Shown here piece by piece: positions 41,368 to 49,483 of a DNA stretch of 64,000 bases. Source of the stretch: Streptococcus oralis (lineage in GTDB: Bacteria; Bacillota; Bacilli; Lactobacillales; Streptococcaceae); NCBI RefSeq assembly GCF_003943415.1, contig NZ_RJPK01000004.1, positions 1-64,000 of the forward strand, in the 5' to 3' direction. The notes under the pieces were generated by a model. The model was not told the DNA's origin, did not search any database, and was given only the letters and a program-made list of their open reading frames with translations. The position numbers and the translations under genes are program-made. Positions within the stretch are counted from its first letter, which is position 1. Each line of letters starts with the position of its first letter.

Positions 41368-41784
41368 TTATCCATCTATCACAATTCTAATATGGTAGTT
41401 TTTAGTTTCATTCTTTAGATTCTTCACAAGCAGATCATTCTGTTTTGATTGTCCGAAGAAAAAACTGACAGCTTTTCCATCTTTTCTTTCGATACACAAA
41501 TGATACCTTGCCCCATTCAATTTGACACTTCGAATATATTTGACTTCAATCATTTTGATGTTATTCAGCGGAATGATTCTCTTCACAAATACAAAAGCAT
41601 TGTGAATATAAAGTCTACCATTGGCAATGTGAAACGGGGCAAAAAAATCACCACCACTACGACGGACAATTATAAAACGTCGCCAAAAGATTAGTAAAAG
41701 AATAGAGGCTAATAAGTAAAAGGCAAAACTAAAGACAGGACTTTCCCACATCGTTTTCATTCCAAACAAAAAATATTCGAACAT
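41368..41784 (-). CDS. Small membrane-anchored protein with PH-like domain
   Basis: A 138-residue protein with one N-terminal membrane helix (about 15-34) followed by a beta-rich domain of about 100 residues (GRLYIHNAFVFVKRIIPLNNI near 55-75, YHLCIERKDGKAVSFFFG near 94-111) that resembles bacterial PH-like domains. It ends 27 bases before the next gene start, so the two may be co-transcribed. Function unknown. Confidence 0.6.
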   Translation of the reverse strand: MFEYFLFGMKTMWESPVFSFAFYLLASILLLIFWRRFIIVRRSGGDFFAPFHIANGRLYIHNAFVFVKRIIPLNNIKMIEVKYIRSVKLNGARYHLCIERKDGKAVSFFFGQSKQNDLLVKNLKNETKNYHIRIVIDG

Positions 41785-41819
41785 GCATCATTCTCCTTTG
41801 ACTGACGCTTCTATTTGAC

Positions 41820-41853
41820 AAAAACCAGTGAAAAATACAATTCACTGGTTTTT
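41820..41853 (-). terminator. Terminator of gyrA-srtA
   Basis: Perfect 13-base stem AAAAACCAGTGAA / TTCACTGGTTTTT around a 7-to-8-base loop, 4 bases past the srtA stop; T-rich on both strands. Confidence 0.92.
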
Positions 41854-41857
41854 GAGG

Positions 41858-42598
41858 TTAATAACGTTGTTTATATGGCTTATTAAAGGCGCTTAGGATA
41901 TCATCAGATGTTTCAGAATAAGCTTTAACTTCTTTAAAATCACCTTTAACAATAATCCGCTCTGTCGCATTATAGTCCACACAGGTCACCAATGTGATTT
42001 CTTTGATACCATCACGATCTTCGATTTCATCTACTCGGTCCGGAGTAACGTGTTTAACTTCCGTAATCTCATAAGTATAAACCTTATCCTTATCGGTCAG
42101 GTAAATTTTCATACCCGCTTTAGCGTTAACTAAAGGTGAGAAGAGCATTTGACTGGCATTTTCAGCAGTAAAGATATGGTGACTGGCTAGAGAATAGTTG
42201 CCCTCTCCCATTTTTTGGTCTGGTTTCATGGTTCCTGCTCCGTAGAACAAGTTTACATTATCCAACCCTTTGAAAATCGGCAAGTTAATCTCCACTTCGG
42301 GAATAGCAATTCCTCCAATAACTGGAAGTTGCTGAGAATCCCACTGGGCAGCTAACACCGCTTCCGATGAGATGGATTTGACAGAATCAAAATCGAAATT
42401 TCCTTCTGTCTCTTTATTTTCCTCAATTTTTTCCTTAGTCACCTGACTGACTTGGTATTTATTGGTATTCCAAACCATAAAGATGTCACGAATTTGAGCA
42501 TTAAAAATCAAGGCAAGGGATAGAAGAATTAAAAATCCAGCTAAAATATTGATTAGTATATTTTTACGGTTATTCTTCTTCATTTTTCTATGAGACAT
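41858..42598 (-). CDS. srtA: Class A sortase
   Basis: Housekeeping sortase that cleaves LPXTG surface proteins and links them to peptidoglycan. The 246 residues have an N-terminal membrane anchor (about 14-34) and the sortase barrel with the catalytic His in SLASHH (140-141), Cys206 in TLVTC and Arg214 in ATERIIVKG. Its start shares one base with the gyrA stop, the usual streptococcal gyrA-srtA arrangement, so it depends on gyrA transcription. Confidence 0.96.
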   Translation of the reverse strand: MSHRKMKKNNRKNILINILAGFLILLSLALIFNAQIRDIFMVWNTNKYQVSQVTKEKIEENKETEGNFDFDSVKSISSEAVLAAQWDSQQLPVIGGIAIPEVEINLPIFKGLDNVNLFYGAGTMKPDQKMGEGNYSLASHHIFTAENASQMLFSPLVNAKAGMKIYLTDKDKVYTYEITEVKHVTPDRVDEIEDRDGIKEITLVTCVDYNATERIIVKGDFKEVKAYSETSDDILSAFNKPYKQRY

Positions 42599-45063
42599 TA
42601 TGCTTCACCCTCTGTTTTCTCTTTTGTTACCTCTTCTTTTTCTGCTGCAGCAACCGTTGTGAAGGTCACAATCTTGGCATCTTGGTCTAGACGCATCACC
42701 TTAACTCCCATGGTTGAGCGTCCTGTTTGTGAAATATTGGCAACATTCGTACGAATCATGACACCTGTATCTGTGATAATCATCAGGTCTTCATCCCCTT
42801 TAACTGTGAGGAGGCCTGCAAGAGGACCATTCTTCTCAGCAACATTGGCTGTCTTCATCCCTTTACCACCACGGCCTTTAGTTGGATATTCAGTAGCAAG
42901 GGTACGTTTACCATAACCTTTTTCAGTGATGATAAGGACCTCATCCTGGTCAGTAATAACACTTGCACCAACTACTGTATCACCTTCTCGAAGATTGACT
43001 CCTCGGACACCTGTCGCGATACGGCTCATGCCACGAACGGCTGATTGATTAAAGCGAACAGCATAACCAAACTTGGTACCAATGATAATATCTGTGTCTT
43101 CTTCTGTCAATAGAACATTGATCAATTCGTCCTCATCCTTGAGATTCAAGGCCTTAAGTCCATTTTGACGAATATTGGCAAATTCTTTGACACTGGTTCT
43201 CTTCACGACACCGTGACGAGTTGTGAAGAAGAGATAAGCATCATCACTACGTTCAGACTCAACGTTGATGATGGTCTGAATGCTTTCGCCTTCGTCCAAC
43301 TTCAATAGATTGACAACTGGCAAGCCCTTAGCAGTACGACCGTATTCTGGGATTTCATAACCCTTAAGGCGATAGACACGTCCTTTATTAGTAAAGAAAA
43401 GCAGATGATCATGGGTGCTGGTTGAAACCAACTCACGCACAAAGTCATCATCCTTAACTCCCGTACCTTGAACTCCACGGCCACCACGTTTTTGAGCAGT
43501 AAACTCACCTTGGTCCAAACGTTTGATATAGCCCTTGTTAGATAGGGTAATCAAGACATCCGTTTCTTCAATCAAATCTTCATCTTCAAGAGTTAAGACT
43601 TCTCCGATCATCAACTCCGTACGACGCTTGTCACCAAATTTGCGTTTGACTTCGTCCAATTCCTCTTTGATGATTTGCGCCACGCGCTCTGGTTTAGCAA
43701 GAATATCGGCCAAATCTGCAATCAAGGCAATCAATTCATCATACTCAGACTGAATCTTATCACGTTCCAATCCTGTCAAACGACGAAGACGCATATCAAG
43801 GATAGCTTGGCTTTGACGTTCGGAAAGTTTAAACTTGCTCATCAACTCAGCTTGCGCTTCCGCATCGGTTTCGCTGGCACGAATGATACGGATTACTTCG
43901 TCGATATGGTCAAGTGCAATTAAAAGACCTTCTAAGATGTGCGCACGCGCTTCCGCTTTTTCCTTGTCAAAACGGGTACGACGAACAACTACTTCCTTTT
44001 GGTGCTCGATATAAGCGTCCAAAATTTGACGAAGGGACAAGATCTTCGGTACACCGTTTTGAATCGCCAGCATATTGAAACCAAAATTGGTTTGCATCTG
44101 GGTCATCTTGAAGAGGTTGTTGAGGATAACATTTGCGGATGCATCACGTTTGACCTCGATTACGAAACGAACCCCTTCACGGTTGGATTCATCGCGTACT
44201 GCCGTAATTCCCTCAATCCGTTTTTCCTGAACCAAGCGAACAATATGCTCATGCACCTTGGTTTTATTGACCATATAAGGGAATTCCGTTACAACAATCC
44301 GTTCACGGCCAGTCTTAGTGGTTTCAATCTCTGTACGAGAACGAAGAACAATCGAACCTTTTCCAGTCTCATAAGCCTTATGAATGCCTGATTTTCCCAT
44401 AACAAGGGCACCAGTTGGAAAATCTGGACCAGGCAAAACTTCCATCAAGTCCTTAGTAGTCACATCTGGATTGTCCATGACTAGCTTCACCGCATCAATA
44501 GTTTCACTCAGATTGTGAGGAGGAATGTTGGTAGCCATCCCTACGGCAATCCCAGTAGCCCCATTGACCAAAAGGTTTGGAAAACGAGCTGGCAAGACCA
44601 GAGGTTCACGTTCATTGGCATCGTAGTTATCTACGAAATCAACTGTGTTTTTATTGATATCACGAAGCATTTCAAGAGCAATCTTGCTCATACGTGCCTC
44701 AGTATACCGCTGCGCAGCAGCACCGTCTCCATCCATAGAACCAAAGTTCCCATGCCCATCGACAAGCATGTAACGGTAACTCCACCACTGGGCCATACGG
44801 ACCATGGCTTCGTAAATAGAGGAATCCCCGTGTGGGTGGTATTTACCCATAACATCCCCTGTGATACGGGCTGATTTTTTATGAGGTTTGTCTGGAGTAA
44901 CACCTAGTTCATTCATCCCGTAAAGAATGCGGCGGTGAACTGGTTTTAAGCCATCTCGAACATCAGGAAGAGCACGCGCTACGATAACACTCATGGCGTA
45001 ATCGATAAAACTGGTCTTCATCTCCTTTGTCAGATTAACATTCACTAAATTTTTATCCTGCAT
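42598..45063 (-). CDS. gyrA: DNA gyrase subunit A
   Basis: Catalytic breakage-reunion subunit of gyrase. The N-terminal domain has the active-site Tyr in the [15 protein letters not shown] motif; the C-terminal beta-pinwheel carries the gyrase box [10 protein letters not shown]. With the ATG at 45061-45063 (GAGG nine bases upstream) the protein is 822 residues. The quinolone-resistance region reads [12 protein letters not shown] with Ser81 and Glu85, the wild-type residues, so gyrA itself shows no common fluoroquinolone-resistance change. Confidence 0.97.
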   Translation of the reverse strand: MQDKNLVNVNLTKEMKTSFIDYAMSVIVARALPDVRDGLKPVHRRILYGMNELGVTPDKPHKKSARITGDVMGKYHPHGDSSIYEAMVRMAQWWSYRYMLVDGHGNFGSMDGDGAAAQRYTEARMSKIALEMLRDINKNTVDFVDNYDANEREPLVLPARFPNLLVNGATGIAVGMATNIPPHNLSETIDAVKLVMDNPDVTTKDLMEVLPGPDFPTGALVMGKSGIHKAYETGKGSIVLRSRTEIETTKTGRERIVVTEFPYMVNKTKVHEHIVRLVQEKRIEGITAVRDESNREGVRFVIEVKRDASANVILNNLFKMTQMQTNFGFNMLAIQNGVPKILSLRQILDAYIEHQKEVVVRRTRFDKEKAEARAHILEGLLIALDHIDEVIRIIRASETDAEAQAELMSKFKLSERQSQAILDMRLRRLTGLERDKIQSEYDELIALIADLADILAKPERVAQIIKEELDEVKRKFGDKRRTELMIGEVLTLEDEDLIEETDVLITLSNKGYIKRLDQGEFTAQKRGGRGVQGTGVKDDDFVRELVSTSTHDHLLFFTNKGRVYRLKGYEIPEYGRTAKGLPVVNLLKLDEGESIQTIINVESERSDDAYLFFTTRHGVVKRTSVKEFANIRQNGLKALNLKDEDELINVLLTEEDTDIIIGTKFGYAVRFNQSAVRGMSRIATGVRGVNLREGDTVVGASVITDQDEVLIITEKGYGKRTLATEYPTKGRGGKGMKTANVAEKNGPLAGLLTVKGDEDLMIITDTGVMIRTNVANISQTGRSTMGVKVMRLDQDAKIVTFTTVAAAEKEEVTKEKTEGEA

Positions 45064-45100
45064 TAATAAATGCCTCATTTCACTATTAGTAATTAGATAT

Positions 45101-45129
45101 ATTATACCATAAAATGTCCTTTATTTCAG
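45101..45129 (-). promoter_or_regulatory. Promoter of gyrA-srtA
   Basis: Minus-strand -35 CTGAAA (45124-45129), 17-base spacer, extended -10 TGG-TATAAT (45101-45106), about 40 bases before gyrA. Confidence 0.7.
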
Positions 45130-45141
45130 GCTTCTGAAACT

Positions 45142-45156
45142 ACTAAAACGTTTACA
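45142..45156 (+). promoter_or_regulatory. cre-like site between gyrA and ldh
   Basis: ACTAAAACGTTTACA matches the catabolite-responsive element consensus (WTGNAANCGNWNNCW) except at the second and third positions. Centred about 65 bases upstream of the ldh transcription start, where CcpA can activate. A weak match; inference only. Confidence 0.35.
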
Positions 45157-45178
45157 TCTATAACCGAATAGAATATTC

Positions 45179-45207
45179 GTGACAAAGCTTTTTAAAAGTG
45201 ATAGAAT
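45179..45207 (+). promoter_or_regulatory. Promoter of ldh
   Basis: -35 GTGACA (45179-45184), 17-base spacer, extended -10 TGA-TAGAAT (45202-45207). An AAGGAG ribosome site precedes the ldh start. Confidence 0.8.
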
Positions 45208-45253
45208 GAAAGTGTCTAGGGATTCCCCTAAAAAAAATGAAGGAGATGTTTAG

Positions 45254-46243
<990 letters not shown>

Positions 46244-46249
46244 TTAAAA

Positions 46250-46277
46250 GAAGGTTCTCATTTCATGGGAGCCTTTT
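46250..46277 (+). terminator. Terminator after ldh
   Basis: Plus-strand stem AAGGTTCTCAT / ATGGGAGCCTT with a 3-base loop and T5, 6 bases past the ldh stop. Confidence 0.88.
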
Positions 46278-46316
46278 TCTTTTTGCACAGAACGATAAAA
46301 TCATATTTTCCAAAAC

Positions 46317-46363
46317 AAAAAGCCTATCAACCAAGCAATGAAGCTTGATACAATAGGCTTTTT
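46317..46363 (-). terminator. Original chromosomal hup terminator, now left of the mobile element
   Basis: Arms AAAAAGCCTAT and ATAGGCTTTTT with an inner AAGC/GCTT pairing, working on either strand. It has the same layout as the terminator at 52782-52829 next to hup (GCCT, inner CAAGC/GCTTG, AGGC). Its 3' flank continues into a copy of the hup end, so it most likely terminated hup before the element inserted. Confidence 0.75.
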
Positions 46364-46365
46364 CT

Positions 46366-46389
46366 AAATTCATTATTTAACAGCGTCTT
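46366..46389. repeat. attL: left direct repeat of the element
   Basis: 24-bp sequence starting AAATTCATTATTT and ending AGCGTCTT, identical to 52832-52855. The flanking AGGCTTTTT nine bases also match, so 33 of 35 bases agree. After the repeat the sequence no longer encodes hup, which shows this is the orphan copy. Confidence 0.9.
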
Positions 46390-46417
46390 CCATTCCTTTC
46401 CTCCTTTTTATTTATGG

Positions 46418-46423
46418 TATAAT
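46418..46423 (+). promoter_or_regulatory. Promoter at the left end of the element
   Basis: Extended -10 TGG-TATAAT 32 bases before the next gene, with no clear -35. It begins within 30 bases of attL, so the membrane-anchored gene is expressed from the element itself. Confidence 0.6.
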
Positions 46424-46454
46424 AACTAATAAAAAATATTATCTGGGGTTAAAG

Positions 46455-47243
46455 ATGTCCCGATATACAGATTACAAATACGCTTCTGGTGTATTGAAAG
46501 AAGTCGAAAACAAACCAGAAAAATATCTCATTATTCATTATTCGTGCGAAAGTTTCTATAATCTAGGGGGAAAAAGTCCCAGAATTGCATCGATATCCGT
46601 TCGTCAATTCAATAATGCTCAAACGAATAACTTTTCTATTCATCAATACTCTGAAATGTTGGACATCCCTATTACAGATGAGAATTACAGAATTATCGAA
46701 AAAGAATTGTTAAATGATTTCTTTGCATTTGTCGATAAAAACTCCGACAAAATGTGGATTCACTGGAATATGAGAGATAGCGTCTTCGGTTTTAATGCTT
46801 TAGAACAACGATTCAAGGTTCTTGGTGGTTCACCAGTTGCTATTGATAACGACAAGAAAATAGATCTTGGTCATTTATTTAAATTACTATACGGTGGTAA
46901 CTATATTGAAAACCCACATATCGAAAAATTGCTACATTTGAATAATTTTAATCCAAAGCGATTCCTCACTGGCAAAGAAGAAGCTGAAGCTTTCGCCAAT
47001 GGAGAATACGCAAAACTCAGCATGTCTACCTCAAGTAAAGTGAATCTGTTCTCCACATTTGTTACACATGCTATCAATAAAACTTTGAAAACAAATGTAT
47101 CTGTATGGGCAATCAGGGGAGTATCTGTCAAGGGACTTTATTCCACTTTTCAAGAAACAGCCTATGGACAAATGATTCTATGGATTATAAACCTTATCCT
47201 AGGTGGAATAATCGGTGCAGTAATTGCAAAATACATCTCATAA
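46455..47243 (+). CDS. Tail-anchored protein with possible degenerate RNase H-like (exonuclease-fold) domain
   Basis: A 262-residue protein with one C-terminal membrane helix (about 238-259), so the N-terminal part faces the cytoplasm. The order of motifs resembles DEDD exonucleases: a first strand YLIIHYSCESF near 24-34 (the usual Asp is absent), then MWIHWNMRDSVFGFNALEQRF near 99-119, KIDLGHLFKLL near 134-144, and GKEEAEAFANGEY near 177-189. Catalytic residues are not all present, so it may be non-enzymatic. The end position next to attL is where cargo and defence genes often sit. Family not recognised with certainty. Confidence 0.6.
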   Translation: MSRYTDYKYASGVLKEVENKPEKYLIIHYSCESFYNLGGKSPRIASISVRQFNNAQTNNFSIHQYSEMLDIPITDENYRIIEKELLNDFFAFVDKNSDKMWIHWNMRDSVFGFNALEQRFKVLGGSPVAIDNDKKIDLGHLFKLLYGGNYIENPHIEKLLHLNNFNPKRFLTGKEEAEAFANGEYAKLSMSTSSKVNLFSTFVTHAINKTLKTNVSVWAIRGVSVKGLYSTFQETAYGQMILWIINLILGGIIGAVIAKYIS

Positions 47244-47439
47244 CAGACCGTCTAGAAAGTAGTCCAAGCTTTTTCTGAGCTTGTTCTACTTCTTTTTTTG
47301 CGTATTCTATAGAAATTAGAGTTGGGTTATCAAACCAATCTTTTTCTAAATAATACTTTTGCCCACACTCAGACATATAATCAATCAATGACTGAAAATG
47401 CTTTATGCGTTCATGAAGATGTTTTATATTTTCTTTCAT
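47194..47439 (-). CDS. Small hypothetical protein
   Basis: An 81-residue, mostly helical, Lys/His-rich frame beginning MKENIKHLHERIKHFQSL, with AAAGGAG 12 bases upstream. The first 65 residues look like a real helical protein; the end overlaps the opposite-strand gene by 50 bases and may be less constrained. A competing 11-codon frame sits closer to the ribosome site. No recognised family. Confidence 0.45.
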   Translation of the reverse strand: MKENIKHLHERIKHFQSLIDYMSECGQKYYLEKDWFDNPTLISIEYAKKEVEQAQKKLGLLSRRSVMRCILQLLHRLFHLG

Positions 47440-47495
47440 CCGTCATATTTGCTCCTTTCTCTAAACATAATTTGAGTATAATTTCGTTTAGCTCA

Positions 47496-47696
47496 TTAAA
47501 CATTCGTTTTAAAAAAATCTTTTACATGTTTGTTGAAAACTTTTGCTAGTTTTTGAAGTGTTCGAAGTTTGACAATTGAAAAATGACCTGTTTCTATCAA
47601 ATGTATTGTTATTCGTGAAACATTCTACTTTTCTGCAAGTTCTTCTTGAGACATTTTTTCTGTCTCACGCCACTTTTTTAAACGTTCTCCTTGCAC
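47496..47696 (-). pseudogene. XRE-family HTH regulator broken by an in-frame amber stop
   Basis: Starts at GTG 47694-47696, 7 bases after AAGGAGG. It reads VQGERLKKWRETEKMSQEE to LAEK, then TAG at 47625-47627, then continues in the same frame with NVSRITIHLIETG and LRTLQKLAKVFN to a TAA at 47496. Together this is a complete 66-residue Cro/CI-type DNA-binding domain interrupted once. It either has lost function or makes only a 23-residue piece. Confidence 0.8.
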
Positions 47697-47708
47697 GTTC
47701 TTACCTCC

Positions 47709-47974
47709 TTATCTTAATTCATCTATGCTGATTTTCAACGCATCAGCAATTTTCCTAACTGTGTCAAAATATAAATCTTTCACTTCTCCATCTCTTAAAC
47801 GATAGATTCCATCAGGTCCAATACCTGCTTTTAAACAAAGTTTATAAACCGTCCAATTTCTTTCTGAAAGTTTTCGGATATTTTTTCCAAAAGCATAGCC
47901 GTTTTCTCCTTATCTAGATTTATTTTTATATCTTTTGCGCTTACATATGCTATTGTACTATATATTGTGTTCAT
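47709..47974 (-). pseudogene. XRE-family HTH regulator broken by a one-base frameshift in an A6 run
   Basis: Frame from ATG 47972-47974 (or the in-frame ATG 47894-47896) reads up to MLLEK. At the A6 run (T6 at 47881-47886 on the plus strand) the matching frame shifts, and the other frame continues NIRKLSERNWTVYKLCLKAG, GIYRLRDGEV and TVRKIADALKISIDELR to a TAA. Adding one A restores MLLEKNIRKLSERN, a normal HTH start. Ends 13 bases before the next broken HTH gene, with GGAGG between, so they were an operon. Confidence 0.75.
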
Positions 47975-48006
47975 TGTAGATTTTCACTCCTTGCTTGCAC
48001 AATATA

Positions 48007-48035
48007 TTGACAAACGTTGTTTTTTATCATATAAT
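48007..48035 (+). promoter_or_regulatory. Strong SigA promoter for the KTSC gene, overlapped by a palindrome
   Basis: Perfect -35 TTGACA (48007-48012) and -10 TATAAT (48030-48035), 17-base spacer. The 10-base palindrome CAATATATTG (47999-48008) overlaps the -35 and is a good operator candidate for one of the element's regulators. The 655-base stretch 47440-48094 otherwise holds the two broken HTH genes. Confidence 0.85.
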
Positions 48036-48094
48036 ATATTTTGACTAGGACCTCTCACCGTTTTAGTCAAAATTTCAACAGAAAGGAGAGAATT

Positions 48095-48295
48095 ATGCAG
48101 AGAAAATATGTTGCATCTACTAATGTTCGTAGTGTTGGTTGGCAGGCAGGAATCTTAGAAGTTGAATTTAATAACGGTAGTATTTATCACTACCATAATG
48201 TTAGTGAATCAGAATACAGCTCTGTCTTGATTGGATCTGTCGGTTCTAATATTCATAGATTGTCTAAATACCATCCTTACACACGAGTAAGCTAA
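48095..48295 (+). CDS. KTSC domain protein
   Basis: A 66-residue protein matching the KTSC domain: a start VASTNVRSVGW, LEVEFNNGSIYHYHNV near 25-40, then a C-terminal SNIHRLSKYHPYTRV. Such domains occur as small proteins in phages and mobile elements; function is unknown. AAAGGAG precedes the ATG at 48095, after the strong promoter. The frame is open further upstream but lacks a ribosome site there. Confidence 0.8.
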   Translation: MQRKYVASTNVRSVGWQAGILEVEFNNGSIYHYHNVSESEYSSVLIGSVGSNIHRLSKYHPYTRVS

Positions 48296-48480
48296 TCCAG
48301 TAGAGTTTCATCAAGTGGGCGAAACTCTTTTGTTTGCTCTAGATAAACTCCATCCGCTGAAATGATGATTTTTGAATGAAAATCATTTTGTTTAAGCTTT
48401 TTAGAATAAACCAACAAGTCTTTTAAAATATCCTTTTGCTGCTTATTGCCTTTATGATTTGCTGTTTCTTTTTCGTTCAT
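48292..48480 (-). CDS. Small hypothetical protein
   Basis: A 62-residue basic protein (KETANHKGNKQQKDILKD near 4-21, SKIIISADGVYLEQTKEFRP near 36-55), with AAAGGA five bases before its ATG. The C-terminal part could form a small beta hairpin. It overlaps the KTSC gene end by 4 bases on the opposite strand. Seen only in this element context; no family recognised. Confidence 0.55.
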   Translation of the reverse strand: MNEKETANHKGNKQQKDILKDLLVYSKKLKQNDFHSKIIISADGVYLEQTKEFRPLDETLLD

Positions 48481-48536
48481 AGCATTCCTTTCTAAATTTG
48501 GTATAATAAAGATAATAAAATGATTGGAGAAAATTT

Positions 48537-48986
48537 ATGAATAATTTTAGTTTTATAGAAACACTTGCGATAGCTGCCATACCTGCCTTTGTTTCTGCTA
48601 TGTGGTCTTACATCGCTGCTAAAGAAAACAGCAAGCATGAAATTGATAAAATTAACATCGCACACTCACAAGAGCTTGAAAATATCGAAAATCAATTTAA
48701 ACAAGATATGGAAAAAATGCAAAAGCAACACTCACAAGAGCTTGATTCGCTGAAACAAACTCACGAATTAAGATTACTTGAACTTGAAAAAGTATCTCAA
48801 CTAGACACTCAAACTGACCAAGGTTTAAAGATAAATGACCTAATTTTTAAAGCTATTTCAGGAGAAATATCTGCAGATGTAGCAATAAAAAATATAAGCA
48901 CTCTTAGTCAATTCGCAAACAAGCAACAACCTTCCAATCTTCAAAAACAATTTGTGAAAAAGTTATCCAAGAAAAATCACAAATGA
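48537..48986 (+). CDS. Membrane-anchored coiled-coil protein
   Basis: A 149-residue protein with an N-terminal membrane helix (about 5-27) and a long, charged coiled coil (about 38-95) with the heptad-like repeats HSQELENIENQFK and HSQELDSLKQTHE, then a globular tail. A GGAG ribosome site precedes it. Phage elements often carry such proteins as superinfection-exclusion or unknown cargo; that role is inference. Confidence 0.65.
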   Translation: MNNFSFIETLAIAAIPAFVSAMWSYIAAKENSKHEIDKINIAHSQELENIENQFKQDMEKMQKQHSQELDSLKQTHELRLLELEKVSQLDTQTDQGLKINDLIFKAISGEISADVAIKNISTLSQFANKQQPSNLQKQFVKKLSKKNHK

Positions 48987-49005
48987 TACTCTTTCTTGAT
49001 ACGCT

Positions 49006-49125
49006 CTATCTCAGAATCAAACCACGCTTTGTGGTTTTTAATTTTCTTTTCCAGATGAAGTACACCCAGATAGCCCCAGCGAGTAGCAAACAGACCACAT
49101 TCCAAAATTTCTTCTTGTCTTTCAT
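49006..49125 (-). CDS. 39-residue single-pass membrane peptide
   Basis: A short frame from ATG 49123-49125 with GGAGG 7 bases upstream. It reads MKDKKKFWNVVCLLLAGAIW then VYFIWKRKLKTTKRGLILR and stop: a basic start, one hydrophobic helix (about 8-25) and a strongly basic tail. It lies downstream of the 42-residue peptide on the same strand. Small toxins and holin-like peptides look like this, but function is unknown. Confidence 0.6.
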   Translation of the reverse strand: MKDKKKFWNVVCLLLAGAIWVYFIWKRKLKTTKRGLILR

Positions 49126-49152
49126 GACAAAACCTCCGAGATATGCTATACT
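49124..49152 (+). promoter_or_regulatory. Promoter for a plus-strand antisense RNA
   Basis: -35 ATGACA (49124-49129), 17-base spacer, extended -10 TGC-TATACT (49147-49152). It overlaps the start codon of the 39-residue peptide on the opposite strand and faces the 42-residue peptide gene. Confidence 0.7.
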
Positions 49153-49158
49153 ATTAGT

Positions 49159-49289
49159 GAGTCTTGGGGCTTTTGCCCCGCTCACCCCACTTCTATTTCA
49201 AGAAGTGTTTGATTAACTCAACACTGGCTGTAATCACTGTTGAGATAACCAGAGCCTTAGGACTGTTATTAAACCATGGCTCTTTTTTT
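49159..49289 (+). ncRNA. Predicted structured antisense RNA over a 42-residue peptide gene
   Basis: From the promoter above, about 130 bases of plus-strand RNA would form four hairpins: GTGAG-TCTT-GGGGC/GCCCC-G-CTCAC at the 5' end (49157-49185), CACTTC/GAAGTG, CTCAACA/TGTTGAG, and a terminator AGAGCC/GGCTCT with T7 (49251-49289). It covers the whole opposite-strand 42-codon gene. No good plus-strand frame exists in it. The layout is that of a type I antitoxin. Predicted from sequence only. Confidence 0.6.
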
Positions 49290-49321
49290 GTTGCCTTTTC
49301 AGGCTTCTTGCGTCTTCGCAT
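49193..49321 (-). CDS. 42-residue basic membrane peptide, candidate type I toxin
   Basis: Reads MRRRKKPEKATKKEPWFNNS, then a hydrophobic stretch PKALVISTVITASVELIKHF and ends LK. The plan is a charged N-terminus, one amphipathic/hydrophobic helix and a short tail, as in small membrane toxins. GGAAA precedes the ATG, and a TATAAT at 49364-49369 on the minus strand could drive it. It lies where the divergent (cro-side) gene opposite the phage-like repressor would be, and a structured RNA is predicted antisense to all of it. Confidence 0.65.
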   Translation of the reverse strand: MRRRKKPEKATKKEPWFNNSPKALVISTVITASVELIKHFLK

Positions 49322-49363
49322 ATCTCTTTTTCCTTTCGTTTTATTTGCTTATCTCTAAGCTTG

Positions 49364-49369
49364 ATTATA
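49364..49369 (-). promoter_or_regulatory. Minus-strand -10 element driving the small peptides
   Basis: TATAAT on the minus strand about 40 bases upstream of the 42-residue peptide. No convincing -35. It is divergent from the repressor promoter at 49428-49456. Confidence 0.5.
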
Positions 49370-49427
49370 TTGTGTTACGATTTAAATCATACTCAAATAG
49401 TTTTTCGAATTTTTTCGGAATTCTTTA

Positions 49428-49456
49428 TTTACAAAATCGAAAATAAACGGTAGTAT
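49428..49456 (+). promoter_or_regulatory. Repressor promoter with TTTTCG operator half-sites
   Basis: -35 TTTACA (49428-49433), 17-base spacer, -10 TAGTAT (49451-49456). TTTTCGAAT, TTTTCGGAAT and ATCGAAAAT recur between 49402 and 49443 and may be operator sites. AGGAGG precedes the repressor start. Confidence 0.65.
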
Positions 49457-49483
49457 GTAGTAAAGAAGATAGGAGGTGAAAAT

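Noticed and set aside
45165-45180. ComX-like box CACGAATA between gyrA and ldh
   Set aside because: It differs from the strict TACGAATA core at the first base and lacks the T run; ldh and gyrA are not known competence genes.
48983-49216. A 77-codon plus-strand frame
   Set aside because: It lacks a ribosome site and overlaps the 39-residue minus-strand peptide, which has a perfect GGAGG and a membrane-helix pattern.
49193-49321. Calling the 42-residue peptide an Fst or Ldr toxin
   Set aside because: The arrangement fits type I systems, but the peptide sequence does not match those families, so only a candidate label is used.
49164-49358. A plus-strand frame across the predicted antisense RNA
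   Set aside because: It starts with TTG inside a stable hairpin and has no ribosome site, so the transcript is better explained as non-coding.
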